Source: JANPIX01 sp031425195
Lineage (GTDB): Bacteria > Pseudomonadota > Alphaproteobacteria > Rhodobacterales > Rhodobacteraceae
Reading direction: 5' to 3'
Length of the DNA stretch: 64,000 nucleotides
NCBI GenBank assembly: GCA_031425195.1
Contig: JANPIX010000011.1
Location: 62,001 to 126,000 of the forward strand
In this document: piece after piece, positions 50,698 to 59,707 of the stretch
Layout: the number at the start of each line of letters is the position of its first letter
Position numbering within the stretch: the stretch's first letter is position 1
Translations under genes and position numbers: made by a program
Notes under the pieces: generated by a model
What the model saw: only the letters and a program-made list of their open reading frames with translations
Databases searched by the model: none
Told to the model about the DNA's origin: nothing

Positions 50698-52994
50698 GGC
50701 GCAGACCCATCGGCGTTGGGCAGGGCGACGTCGGCGGCATTGATCGTGAAAAAGTAGTCGGGCGGCAGATCACGGGTCAGAAGTTCATCGGGCACGACCT
50801 GCGGCCCCGCCGTAAAGACGGCAGACCCGAAATGCGGCTGCATGTGGCACAGGCGTTCCATGCGTGGCCCGGCCAGTTCGTCGTAGAACTGCTGATGCAG
50901 AGGATTTGCCCGCAGTTCGGTGATCTTTGCACGGTGGCAGGCCACCGAATGGGCATGGGCCGCTGCAATTTCGGGGTCGGCCATTAGCCTGCCAAGCTCG
51001 GCCTGCAATCGGGGCACCATGCGCAGGATCGACCTGTCTTCAGTGATGTTGTGGTTCATCCGGAACCAGTAGTTCAGCCCCTGATCCCGGTCGACATGGT
51101 TCACCCGGCCCCGGTCACGCTTGACCAGAAAGCTTTCCACGGACCGCACGGCATAGTGGTTCAACTGAACCCAGTCATAGCCATAGCTGTCGATGGTCGA
51201 ACGCCATCCGTTGCGGAACATCTCTGTTGGCTGCGGCTTGCCTGATCCGTTCAGCCATCGGATCTTGCCCCAAAGATCGGGCCGCAGCCCCTTGGGCCGG
51301 TGCACGCCCAGTTTCTTGTAGATGTCGAGGTTGCGAAACAGCGTCTTGAAGCCCCAGGCCTGATGGGGCTTGCGCGTCAGTTCGGCGGCGCATTCGGTGA
51401 ATTGTTCGATGATCGGCTGGTCCACATAACCGTGCCGGTTTCCGTTGCCGAACAACCGCCATGTCAGGCTGATCATGTTGGCATCACCCATCGCGGCATA
51501 CAGGGTGCCAAGCGTGCCGTCGCCAATGCGAATGTTGATGAATTCGTCCACGTCCATGCAGATGCCCCAACCGCAATTCTGAACCACAGGCTCCGCTTCG
51601 GCAGCCTGCAGGGCGGCGTGTTGGGGTTTCAGATCGGTGCTGCGAAACGGGTTGTCGCGGTGCTGGACCAGCCCCTTTTGCTGCAACAGATCCAGCATGG
51701 TGTCGGTGCCGTCCGTGCAGTCATTGGTGTAGATCAGAAAGTCGTTCACGCCGATCACCCGGTGATAGGCCAGCCATTCCAGAATGAACGGCCCTTCGTT
51801 CTTCATTGTCGTGATGATGACGGTGCGACCCGCGTCGGCAGCGGCAAGGGGGGCCTTGCGGCTTTGCGACACAGGGGCACGCACCGGTTTGGTGCCAAAG
51901 ACATGTTCGGCAAGCTTCAACAACGCCGGATCTTCCACAAGGGCAGTTTTCGGGGCAAGTTCCGCCGTGGCACGGCCGGGAACCTTGATCGCCATGGCCC
52001 GGTAGAAGGGTACCGTAACACCCGCATCAGGCTTGGCGAACGACACCCGCGTGCTGCGCCAGGTGTTGTGCAAACCGGCCTTTTGCGGTGCCGCACCCCA
52101 GCGGGCAAAGCCGCGCCGCCGGTCGAACATCTGGCAGATATGATCGCCAAACCCCGCTGCCTGCCCCTCGCGCACGCGCCAGGGATAGATGCGGTGCCCG
52201 GCCAGCAGGATCACGCCGTTCTGCGCAATCTGGCACAGATCAAAGGCCGAAGGCGTGCCGGGGTCGCGCGGTTGCAGCACGTCGCACACGTCAAGCGTCA
52301 GAACCGCCCGTGCCCGCGCCAGATAGCGGAACTTGAGCGCCTCGTGCAATGTGCCTTCGGCCAGTGGTGACGCAAAGGGATCAGGATCAGGTCGCGCCAT
52401 GCGGTCCTTGCCGGGCGCATCGGGTGCAAGCAGCGGATGCGATTCCGCGATTTCGTCAGCCCGTCCCAAAGGAATTTCCACGTCGAGGAGGACAACAAGA
52501 AGGCCATACCCCCGCAGCGCGACGCGCAAGTTTTCGGCAAAGGTGTCGTCACTACCAGCAGGCAGCCGGTTCACGATCAGGGCCGCCTCAAGCCCATGAT
52601 GGCGGTGATGATAGATCAACCCCTGTGCCACCTGTTCCGCGGTTTCGCCAAAGCGGATTGCAAGAATGGTGTTCTGCCCCGCGAACAGGTCTGTCGCAGC
52701 ATCCGACGGCGCAAGATCAAGATGCGCCCCGGAGGCAAGGCCAAGGCGCTGCGGGTCGGTGGCAGAGATTGTGACCACCGTGCCACGCGACACCTCCACA
52801 CAGCCGATCAGCGTGGCACAGCCGTCCCTTGGCACCATCGAAAAGGCATCAGGCAGCGTCCCGGTGCCAAAACAGGCGACCGTGCGGCCCGCATCATCAC
52901 GCGTGCAGGCGATGAGTGAGGTGACACCATCACGTCCGATGGTCACCGCACCCAAGGGGTGCCGCAGAACGAGGGGCAGGGGGGCCGTTTTCAT
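50694..52994 (-). CDS. Tandem glycosyltransferase: degenerate N-terminal and canonical C-terminal GT-A domains
   Basis: A 766-residue protein. Residues ~400-700 form a canonical GT domain (VIITTMKNEGPFILEWLAYHR, YTNDCTDGTDTMLDLL, GICMDVDEFINIRIGDG, TLFRNLDIYKKLGVHRPKG). The first ~350 residues repeat the same layout in degraded form: GLIYHHRHHGLEAALIVNR, LPAGSDDTFAENL, and AVLTLDVCDVLQPRDPG where the DxDEF metal site should be. This implies duplication and fusion followed by loss of catalysis in the N-terminal copy. It probably acts in cell-surface glycan assembly. ATG 52994 has a purine-rich GAAGAA upstream. Confidence 0.82.
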   Translation of the reverse strand: MKTAPLPLVLRHPLGAVTIGRDGVTSLIACTRDDAGRTVACFGTGTLPDAFSMVPRDGCATLIGCVEVSRGTVVTISATDPQRLGLASGAHLDLAPSDAATDLFAGQNTILAIRFGETAEQVAQGLIYHHRHHGLEAALIVNRLPAGSDDTFAENLRVALRGYGLLVVLLDVEIPLGRADEIAESHPLLAPDAPGKDRMARPDPDPFASPLAEGTLHEALKFRYLARARAVLTLDVCDVLQPRDPGTPSAFDLCQIAQNGVILLAGHRIYPWRVREGQAAGFGDHICQMFDRRRGFARWGAAPQKAGLHNTWRSTRVSFAKPDAGVTVPFYRAMAIKVPGRATAELAPKTALVEDPALLKLAEHVFGTKPVRAPVSQSRKAPLAAADAGRTVIITTMKNEGPFILEWLAYHRVIGVNDFLIYTNDCTDGTDTMLDLLQQKGLVQHRDNPFRSTDLKPQHAALQAAEAEPVVQNCGWGICMDVDEFINIRIGDGTLGTLYAAMGDANMISLTWRLFGNGNRHGYVDQPIIEQFTECAAELTRKPHQAWGFKTLFRNLDIYKKLGVHRPKGLRPDLWGKIRWLNGSGKPQPTEMFRNGWRSTIDSYGYDWVQLNHYAVRSVESFLVKRDRGRVNHVDRDQGLNYWFRMNHNITEDRSILRMVPRLQAELGRLMADPEIAAAHAHSVACHRAKITELRANPLHQQFYDELAGPRMERLCHMQPHFGSAVFTAGPQVVPDELLTRDLPPDYFFTINAADVALPNADGSAP

Positions 52995-53211
52995 TTCTTC
53001 TGGGCTGTCATTCGCGCGCCATGCCGTTTCTGCAACTGCGCGCCGCCCGAATGGGCGGGCATCGCTGGATCTGAATAACACGCGCCCAACCCTTCTTGAA
53101 CCTGCCGCGCACTGGCCCGTCGTTGTTACCGCAATTTTGTTGCATTTGATCCCGATCCACTGGACACACAGGCCAAGGTTCCCTGTGGCTTTGGATCGGA
53201 ACGAGGTAGTG

Positions 53212-54075
53212 ATGGCAACGGAATATCAGATCGGCGCCTTGTGGATCGGCGGCGCGCTCAGCTTTCTGGAACAGCTTTGCCTTGTGTCTTATGTGCATGC
53301 CGGCCAGGCGGTTCGGCTTTATTCCTATGAACCCATTCCCAATGTCCCCGATGGGGTGGAACTGGCCGACGCCAATGACATTCTGCCGCAGACCGGATTT
53401 CTGCGTCACGAACGGACAGGCAGCCCCGCACTGCACTCTGATCTGTTCCGCTATCACATGCTGGCGAAGTGCGACCGCATGATCTGGGCCGATACGGATG
53501 CCTATTGCGTCAAGCCCTTCACCACGCCGACAGGGCATTTCTATGGCTGGGAATCGCGCTCCACACTGAACGGTGGCGTGCTTGGCCTGCCGCGCGACAG
53601 TGAAACCCTTGCGGCCCTGCTCGACTTTACCCGCGACGAATTTGCCATTCCCGACTGGATAACCGGGCCAGACCGCGACAAGCTTGAACAGGCCAAGGCG
53701 CAGGGCCACCCTGTCCACGTGTCAGAATTGCCCTGGGGTGTCTGGGGTCCGCATGCGTTGACGCATTTCCTGCAGTTGACAGGCGAAGTGCGCCACGCCC
53801 TGCCGCAGGCGGCGCTATACCCCTTTGCCTTCAAGGATCGCGTACTGATGCTGCGGCCCGGGTTTGACGTGTCGCCCTATGTGACGCAGGAAACCTTTTC
53901 GATCCATTTTTATGGCCGCAGAATGCGCGCCCGCATCCTTGAAAAAGAGGATGGAGTTCCCCGTCCGCGCAGCCTGATCGGCCAGCTTTTGAAAAAACAC
54001 CGGATCGACCCGCTTGCCGCACCCCTGCATCCGCGTGTCGCAGTGGCGGCCGCCGTTGATGATGACGAAGACTGA
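53212..54075 (+). CDS. Glycosyltransferase with DxD motif (capsular/GT32-like)
   Basis: A 287-residue protein related to glycosyltransferases with the sugar-binding DxD region: GFLRHERTGSPALHSDLFRYHMLAKCDRMIWADTDAYCVKP (begins at about residue 62), with the diagnostic DLFRYHML and WADTDAYC. Later ELPWGVWGPHALTHFL and FSIHFYGRR. ATG 53212 has GAGG five bases upstream. It diverges from the tandem glycosyltransferase gene over a 217-bp gap and so may belong to the same surface glycan pathway. Acceptor unknown. Confidence 0.85.
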   Translation: MATEYQIGALWIGGALSFLEQLCLVSYVHAGQAVRLYSYEPIPNVPDGVELADANDILPQTGFLRHERTGSPALHSDLFRYHMLAKCDRMIWADTDAYCVKPFTTPTGHFYGWESRSTLNGGVLGLPRDSETLAALLDFTRDEFAIPDWITGPDRDKLEQAKAQGHPVHVSELPWGVWGPHALTHFLQLTGEVRHALPQAALYPFAFKDRVLMLRPGFDVSPYVTQETFSIHFYGRRMRARILEKEDGVPRPRSLIGQLLKKHRIDPLAAPLHPRVAVAAAVDDDED

Positions 54076-54162
54076 ACCGCCCTGTCCATTGGTCGCATCC
54101 GGCCAAGCGCCCGCTTGACCCGCGCCGCGCCGGCGGCGAACCCTGCTGACAGCTTTCCCAGC

Positions 54163-55089
54163 GTGAATGGTGATCCATTGATCCCTGCCCCCGACAGCAT
54201 CGACGCGACCGAGGCCATGTTGACAGGGCAGGGCTATGTCGGATCACGCCCGCTTGCGACTGTTGTGTTTCTGGCTTTGAAACTTGGGCGGCCGTTGTTT
54301 CTTGAAGGCGAGGCTGGCGTCGGCAAGACAGAGATCGCCAAGACCATCGCCGCGGCCCTGGGCCGCCGGCTGATCCGCCTGCAGTGCCACGAAGGGCTGG
54401 ATCAGGCGTCGGCGGTGGCGGACTGGAACTTTGCCGCTCAGATGATTGCCATTCGCACAGCCGAGGCGTCCGGCGGCGCGGATCGCGATAGCCTGAAGGC
54501 GGAATTGTTCACCGAGGACTACCTGATTGAACGGCCACTGCTTGCGGCAATGCGCCCGCAGGCGGGGGGGCCGCCCGTCCTGCTGATCGACGAACTTGAC
54601 CGCACCGATGAACCGTTCGAAGCCTTTCTGCTTGAGGCGCTGTCGGATTTTCAGGTGACCATCCCGGAACTTGGAACCATCCGCGCGGCGGAACCGCCTA
54701 TCGTCATTTTGACATCCAACCGCACCCGCGAAGTGCATGACGCGCTGAAACGGCGATGCCTTTATCATTGGGTCGATTACCCCGATGCAGCGCGGGAAAT
54801 GGCCATTCTGCAATCACGCGCGCCGGAATCCGATGCCGCCCTTTCGCGCGAGGTGGTGGCGTTTGTTCAACGGCTGCGGCGCGAAGATCTGTTCAAAAAG
54901 CCGGGTGTGGCCGAAACCATCGATTGGGCGCGTTGTCTTCTGGCGCTCGACGTGATGACCCTGTCACCCGAGGTTATTTCCGACACGCTTGGCGCGATCC
55001 TCAAGTATCAGGATGATATCCAGAAAATTCAGGGGAGCGAGGCCCGCCGCCTGCTGGACGAGGTGCGCCGCGATCTGGCGGTGGCCTGA
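54163..55089 (+). CDS. MoxR-family AAA ATPase (CoxD-like)
   Basis: A roughly 308-residue AAA+ ATPase: Walker A LEGEAGVGKTEIAK, Walker B LLIDELDRTDEPFEAFLLEAL, sensor ILTSNRTREVHDALKRRC. It matches the CoxD/MoxR subgroup that pairs with a VWA protein to mature CO dehydrogenase-type molybdenum enzymes. The start is uncertain: GTG 54163 is given; TTG 54115 upstream and ATG 54217 downstream are alternatives, none with a strong ribosome-binding site. One base separates it from the coxE-like gene. Confidence 0.86.
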   Translation: MNGDPLIPAPDSIDATEAMLTGQGYVGSRPLATVVFLALKLGRPLFLEGEAGVGKTEIAKTIAAALGRRLIRLQCHEGLDQASAVADWNFAAQMIAIRTAEASGGADRDSLKAELFTEDYLIERPLLAAMRPQAGGPPVLLIDELDRTDEPFEAFLLEALSDFQVTIPELGTIRAAEPPIVILTSNRTREVHDALKRRCLYHWVDYPDAAREMAILQSRAPESDAALSREVVAFVQRLRREDLFKKPGVAETIDWARCLLALDVMTLSPEVISDTLGAILKYQDDIQKIQGSEARRLLDEVRRDLAVA

Positions 55090-55090
55090 C

Positions 55091-56356
55091 GTGGAGACCT
55101 ATCTTCCGATTGATCTGCCCGCCGAAGGCAAACTTGGCCGCAACATCGCGCATTTCGCGCGCGCGCTCCGCAAGGTGGGGCTGCCCATCGGGCCGGGGCG
55201 GATCATCGACGCGATACAGGCCGTTCAGTCGGCAGGGTTCACGCAGCGCGATGATTTTTTCTGGACCCTGCACGCCTGTTTCGTCAGTCGCCCGGAACAT
55301 CGCCCGGTGTTCGCGCAGGTGTTTCGCCTGTTCTGGCGCGACCCACGGTATCTGGAACACATGATGTCACTGGTGATGCCCGCGATCCGGGGCGTTGCCG
55401 ACGACCGAATCGTCGAGCCGGGGGAAAAGCGTGCAGCCGAGGCACTGCTGGACGGGGTTGATCGCAGCGCTTTGCCTGCCACCGCAACGGATGAGCCCGA
55501 AGAGACGCGGTTGGATATCGACGCCACGGCCACTGCAAGCCCCGAGGAACGGCTGCGCAACCTCGATTTCGAACAGATGACGACAGCCGAAGTGGCCGAG
55601 GCCAAGCGAATGCTGGCGCGCATGACCTTGCCCGTAGCCCCCCTGGTCACCCGGCGGCACAAGGCGGCACCGCATGGGACGCGCATCGATCTACGGCGCA
55701 CCCTGCGCGACAGCCTGCGCCGGGGCGGCGAAATCGGGCAACTGGCGCGGACCACACGCGGGACGCGTTGGCCGAACCTTGTGGTCTTGTGCGACATATC
55801 GGGGTCGATGGCGCAATATTCGCGGATGGTGCTGCATTTTCTGCATGCCGTCAGCAACGCGCGCGGCCAGGGCTGGGCGCATGTTCATGGGTTTACTTTT
55901 GGCACAAGACTGACCAACATCACGCGCCACCTTGCGACGCGCGACGTGGATCAGGCGCTTGCGCTTGCAGGGGGGCAGGCACAGGACTGGTCGGGCGGCA
56001 CGCGGATTGGCGATTGTCTGCACCGCTTCAATCAGGACTGGTCACGCCGCGTTCTGGGGCAGGGGGCGGTTGTCCTGATCATTACCGATGGGCTTGATCT
56101 GGGTGATCCGGCAGCACTTGCCCATGAAATTCGGCGGTTGCAGCTTTCGGCGCGGCGGCTCGTCTGGCTTAACCCGTTGCTGCGATGGGACGGATTCGCG
56201 CCGCGCGCGACGGGTATTCAGACAATGCTGCCCCACGTGGACAGCTTTCGCGCCGGGCACAACATCACATCCCTTGCGGCGCTGGCCGATGCCATTTCTG
56301 ACAGTCGCGATACCGGCGAAAAGACGCGCCTTTTGCAGGTGATGCAAAGCGGATAA
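55091..56356 (+). CDS. VWA-domain protein (CoxE-like), GTG start
   Basis: A 421-residue CoxE-type protein. The C-terminal von Willebrand A domain has the MIDAS motif VVLCDISGSMAQYSRMVLHF, and later VLIITDGLDLGDPAALA; the N-terminal half (GRNIAHFARALRKVGLPIGPG) is typical of CoxE. It is thought to be chaperoned by the MoxR partner for metal-site assembly in molybdenum hydroxylases. GTG at 55091 directly follows the upstream stop. The downstream ompA gene is 125 bp away. Confidence 0.88.
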   Translation: METYLPIDLPAEGKLGRNIAHFARALRKVGLPIGPGRIIDAIQAVQSAGFTQRDDFFWTLHACFVSRPEHRPVFAQVFRLFWRDPRYLEHMMSLVMPAIRGVADDRIVEPGEKRAAEALLDGVDRSALPATATDEPEETRLDIDATATASPEERLRNLDFEQMTTAEVAEAKRMLARMTLPVAPLVTRRHKAAPHGTRIDLRRTLRDSLRRGGEIGQLARTTRGTRWPNLVVLCDISGSMAQYSRMVLHFLHAVSNARGQGWAHVHGFTFGTRLTNITRHLATRDVDQALALAGGQAQDWSGGTRIGDCLHRFNQDWSRRVLGQGAVVLIITDGLDLGDPAALAHEIRRLQLSARRLVWLNPLLRWDGFAPRATGIQTMLPHVDSFRAGHNITSLAALADAISDSRDTGEKTRLLQVMQSG

Positions 56357-56481
56357 CCGCTGGCCGGGAACTGCTAGCCGATGACGGCGTTTCGTTATCG
56401 CATATCACCGGAATTTGCCGTTCATTGGCATATGCGAAATGGCGGTTCATTTGATCCGTCGAAGTCAAAGGACACATCTTC

Positions 56482-58581
56482 ATGAAACGACTGCTGATTT
56501 CCACGACTTGTTTTTCGATGGTGCTGACATCCGGCCCCTTGCCACTGTCGGCCCAGACCGTGCTTCAAATCGGCGAACAAGAGGTTATTTGCCTGCCCAA
56601 CCAGAAAACGGAATGCCCTAAAGGGGCGTTTTGCGTTGTGGCAAAACGGGAACGGAATTGCGAAGCCCGCGCACTTGAGGCGCTGGGCCTTCCGCCCAAC
56701 GACGCGGCGGAGCCCGAGGCAGACGCTGCTGACGTGGCACCGGAACCTGACGCCGCAGGCAAGGCCGAGGCCGAGGTTGATGCCATCGTGACCGACGACG
56801 CTGCAAACGCCGAAGCGGACGCTGCAGCGCAAACTGAAACCGATGCCGCCGCCGAGACAGCGGCCGCTGCTGCCGAGGATGAAGCTGCTGTTGCAGCCAA
56901 AGCCGAGGCCGATGCTGCCGCTGCAGCCCAAGCCGAGGCTGACGCCACTGCTGCTGCACAGGCCGAGGCCCACGCTGCCGCCGCTGCACAGGCCGAAGCT
57001 GACGCAGCCGCTGCTGCACAGGCCGAAGCAGAAGCCGCTGATGCCGCGCAAGCCGAAGAAGACGCTGCTGCTGCAGCACAAGCCGAATCGGACGCAGCCG
57101 CCGCTGCCCAGGCAGAGGATGATGCTGTTGCCGCCCAAGCCGAGGCCGACGCCGCTGCTGCTGAAGCTGCAGCCCAGGCCGAAGCCGATGCCGCCACCGC
57201 CGCCGAAGCGGATGCTGCTGACGCCGCCGAAGCCGAGGCTGCCGCCGCTGCCGCCGTTGAAGATGAACAGGCAGTCGACCCGTCCGCCGTGGCTTCCGAA
57301 GTTGAACCGATGACCGAAGAAGAAGCGGCCATCGTGCTGGAAACCGCCGACGGTGTCGAAGCACCGACTGCCCAAGCCGTCGATGCGCTGACCGACATTC
57401 TGGCCGCTGATCCATCTGGTGACGGATCCAGTGAAGCCCTTCCCGAAGCTGCCGCTGCTGCGGCGGAAGAAGGCGATGATCAGGCCAATCCGGATGCTAC
57501 TGCCTCTGCAACCGCCGCTGAAACCGAGGCACAAGCCACGGAAACCGCGCCAGAGCCGCGCAAGCGACGCAAGCCGCGCGCCGTGAAAACGGAAGTGACC
57601 AAGGAAGACACCCGCACATCCGATCAGGATTTCGAAGAATCCGCGCTTGCGACCGAAGCCGCGCGCGATAATGACGGCAAAAAGCGGCTGAGTGACCTTG
57701 AAAAGTTCGGTCTGGTGGTGGTCGGCGCCCTTGTTGTGGGGGCCTTGCTGAAAAACGGTGACCGCGTCGTATCGAACACCGGTGACCGTGTTGTGGTCGA
57801 ACAGCCGGACGGTACCTATGTCGTCCTGAAAGATGACGATACGCTGATCCGTCGCCCGGGCAGTTCGGTCGAAACCGAAACCTATGACGATGGTTCGACG
57901 CGCTCGACCGTGCTTTACGAAGACGGTAGCCAGATCGTGACGATCCGCGATGCCGCCGGTCGTGTGCTTCGACGCACGCGCATCGACGTCAATGGACGCC
58001 AGACCTTGTTGATCAACGATCTGGCCCCTGTGGAGCGGATCGACGTGACCACACTGCCGAAACCGTTGCCAGAGGGCCGCGTCATCGGCGCTGACGATCA
58101 GGATGCCGAACTTCGCGCAGCCCTGATGGCCGAGGAAACTGCCCGGATCGGACGTTCGTTCAGTCTGCGTCAGGTGCGGGAATATCCGGAAGTGCGCGCG
58201 TTTGCCCCGACCATCGACGTGGCTGCGATTTCCTTTGACACCGGTTCTGCCGCGATCCGTGCCTCGGAAGCGCGCAAACTTGGCCGCCTGGGCGAACTGA
58301 TGGCCCAGATGGTACGCGATAACCCGTCGGAACTGTTCCTGATCGAAGGGCACACGGATGCGGTTGGTTCAGGGGCCTACAACCTTGCCCTGTCCGACCG
58401 TCGTGCGGAGTCTTTGGCGCTTGCCCTGACGGAATACTATGCCGTGCCGCCGGAAAACATGGTGGTGCAGGGCTATGGCGAATCCGAACTGCTGGTGGAA
58501 AGCGCCGGGGACGAACCGCGTAACCGTCGGACGGCAGTGCGGGTTGTGTCTGGCCTGCTTGACCGGACTGCGTCGCGCTGA
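56482..58581 (+). CDS. OmpA-family protein with long alanine-rich repeat region
   Basis: A 699-residue exported protein. It has a signal peptide (MKRLLISTTCFSMVLTSGPLPLSA), a short Cys-rich N-terminal region (VICLPNQKTECPKGAFCVV), then ~220 residues of AEADAAAAAQAEA-type repeats, charged, alanine-rich and predicted helical, a hydrophobic segment FGLVVVGALVVGALL near residue 415, and a C-terminal OmpA peptidoglycan-binding domain (FLIEGHTDAVGSGAYNLALS, then DRRAESLA with the expected Asp and Arg). It should span the periplasm and anchor to peptidoglycan. It stands between coxE-like and xdhC-like genes. AAGGA lies 11 bases before ATG. Confidence 0.9.
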   Translation: MKRLLISTTCFSMVLTSGPLPLSAQTVLQIGEQEVICLPNQKTECPKGAFCVVAKRERNCEARALEALGLPPNDAAEPEADAADVAPEPDAAGKAEAEVDAIVTDDAANAEADAAAQTETDAAAETAAAAAEDEAAVAAKAEADAAAAAQAEADATAAAQAEAHAAAAAQAEADAAAAAQAEAEAADAAQAEEDAAAAAQAESDAAAAAQAEDDAVAAQAEADAAAAEAAAQAEADAATAAEADAADAAEAEAAAAAAVEDEQAVDPSAVASEVEPMTEEEAAIVLETADGVEAPTAQAVDALTDILAADPSGDGSSEALPEAAAAAAEEGDDQANPDATASATAAETEAQATETAPEPRKRRKPRAVKTEVTKEDTRTSDQDFEESALATEAARDNDGKKRLSDLEKFGLVVVGALVVGALLKNGDRVVSNTGDRVVVEQPDGTYVVLKDDDTLIRRPGSSVETETYDDGSTRSTVLYEDGSQIVTIRDAAGRVLRRTRIDVNGRQTLLINDLAPVERIDVTTLPKPLPEGRVIGADDQDAELRAALMAEETARIGRSFSLRQVREYPEVRAFAPTIDVAAISFDTGSAAIRASEARKLGRLGELMAQMVRDNPSELFLIEGHTDAVGSGAYNLALSDRRAESLALALTEYYAVPPENMVVQGYGESELLVESAGDEPRNRRTAVRVVSGLLDRTASR

Positions 58582-58665
58582 CGACAAGTGTGCGAGCCTG
58601 CCTAGCAGCAGGCTCGCGACCAAAGAACAATGGTCCGGGGGCGGATTTCCTGTCAGACCCACCCT

Positions 58666-59646
58666 ATGTCTTTGGCCGAATACGAGCAGATCCCAGAAAC
58701 CGCCCTTGCCTGGCATCGCGCCGGGCAAGGCGCGGCTTTGGCAACTGTGGTCGAAACTTGGGGGTCGGCCCCCCGTCCCGCAGGAAGTCAGCTTGCGATT
58801 TCGGGCGACGGGCAGATGATGGGTTCGGTATCTGGCGGCTGCGTCGAAGGCGCGGTCATCGCCGAAGCGGCGGATGCTATTCGTGATGGCAGGCCCCGGC
58901 TTCTGACATTCGGAATCAGCGATGAAAATGCATTTGCCGTTGGTCTTACCTGCGGCGGGACGATCCGGGTTCTGGTGGAGCCTGTGGGGACGGACCTGAC
59001 CGAAACAATGCTGGCCAGCCTTGTGGCGGCACGGCAGGCAGGGCGTGGGATTGCCTATTCGGTCAACCTTCAGACATGGGTGCGCAGCCTTGGGGACGGT
59101 CGCGATGATCCGCCTGTTGCCGCGCGTCTGCGGTCTGACAAGGCCGGCGTTGATCCCGATGGCCGCCTGATCGTGCCACACGCAGCACCCCTGCGCCTGA
59201 TCCTTGTGGGTGCGGTGCACATCGCACAACCGCTGGTCTTGATGGCGCGGTTGTGCGGCTATGCGCCGACGGTGATCGACCCACGCGAGACATTCGCCGC
59301 AGCGGCGCGTTTTCCGGGCGAGATTGTCGTGACGGACTGGCCCGATGCAGCGATGCAGGCTCTTGATCCTGACGACCGGACGGCGATTGTCACGTTAAGC
59401 CACGATCCGAAAATCGACGATCCGGCCCTTCATGTGGCGCTGTCCAGCCCGGCGTTTTACATCGGTTGCCTTGGATCGACGCGCAGCCACGCCAAGCGGC
59501 TGGACAGGCTGCGCGCGGCAGGCGTGACAGAGGCGCAGATTGCCCGGCTGCATGGTCCGGTGGGCCTGCATATCGGGGCCAAAAGCCCTGCCGAAATCGC
59601 CGTTTCGGTCATGGCCCAGATGACGCAGGTGCTGCGTCAGGGATAA
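58666..59646 (+). CDS. XdhC/CoxF family protein
   Basis: A 326-residue maturation factor of molybdenum hydroxylases. The XdhC_CoxI N-terminal domain has VVETWGSAPRPAGSQLAISG and SVSGGCVEGAVIAEA; the C-terminal Rossmann part has LVGAVHIAQPLVLMARLCGY and TLSHDPKIDDPALHVAL. XdhC inserts sulfurated Mo cofactor into xanthine dehydrogenase-type enzymes. No structural enzyme gene is here. ATG 58666 is used; the frame extends upstream slightly. It follows the ompA gene by 84 bp. Confidence 0.9.
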   Translation: MSLAEYEQIPETALAWHRAGQGAALATVVETWGSAPRPAGSQLAISGDGQMMGSVSGGCVEGAVIAEAADAIRDGRPRLLTFGISDENAFAVGLTCGGTIRVLVEPVGTDLTETMLASLVAARQAGRGIAYSVNLQTWVRSLGDGRDDPPVAARLRSDKAGVDPDGRLIVPHAAPLRLILVGAVHIAQPLVLMARLCGYAPTVIDPRETFAAAARFPGEIVVTDWPDAAMQALDPDDRTAIVTLSHDPKIDDPALHVALSSPAFYIGCLGSTRSHAKRLDRLRAAGVTEAQIARLHGPVGLHIGAKSPAEIAVSVMAQMTQVLRQG

Positions 59647-59707
59647 TGCGTGAACTTTTGGTCGCAGGCTCGGTTGTCTGGTCGCAACAGACATAAGGAC
59701 TGGGCAG

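Noticed and set aside
56357..56481. Long dyad CGCATAT...ATATGCG upstream of the OmpA-like gene
   Set aside because: 7-bp arms with a 24-base loop are weak evidence; could be chance.
56565..57415. Minus-strand Ser/Ala-rich frames
   Set aside because: Shadow of the Ala/Glu repeat in the OmpA-like gene.
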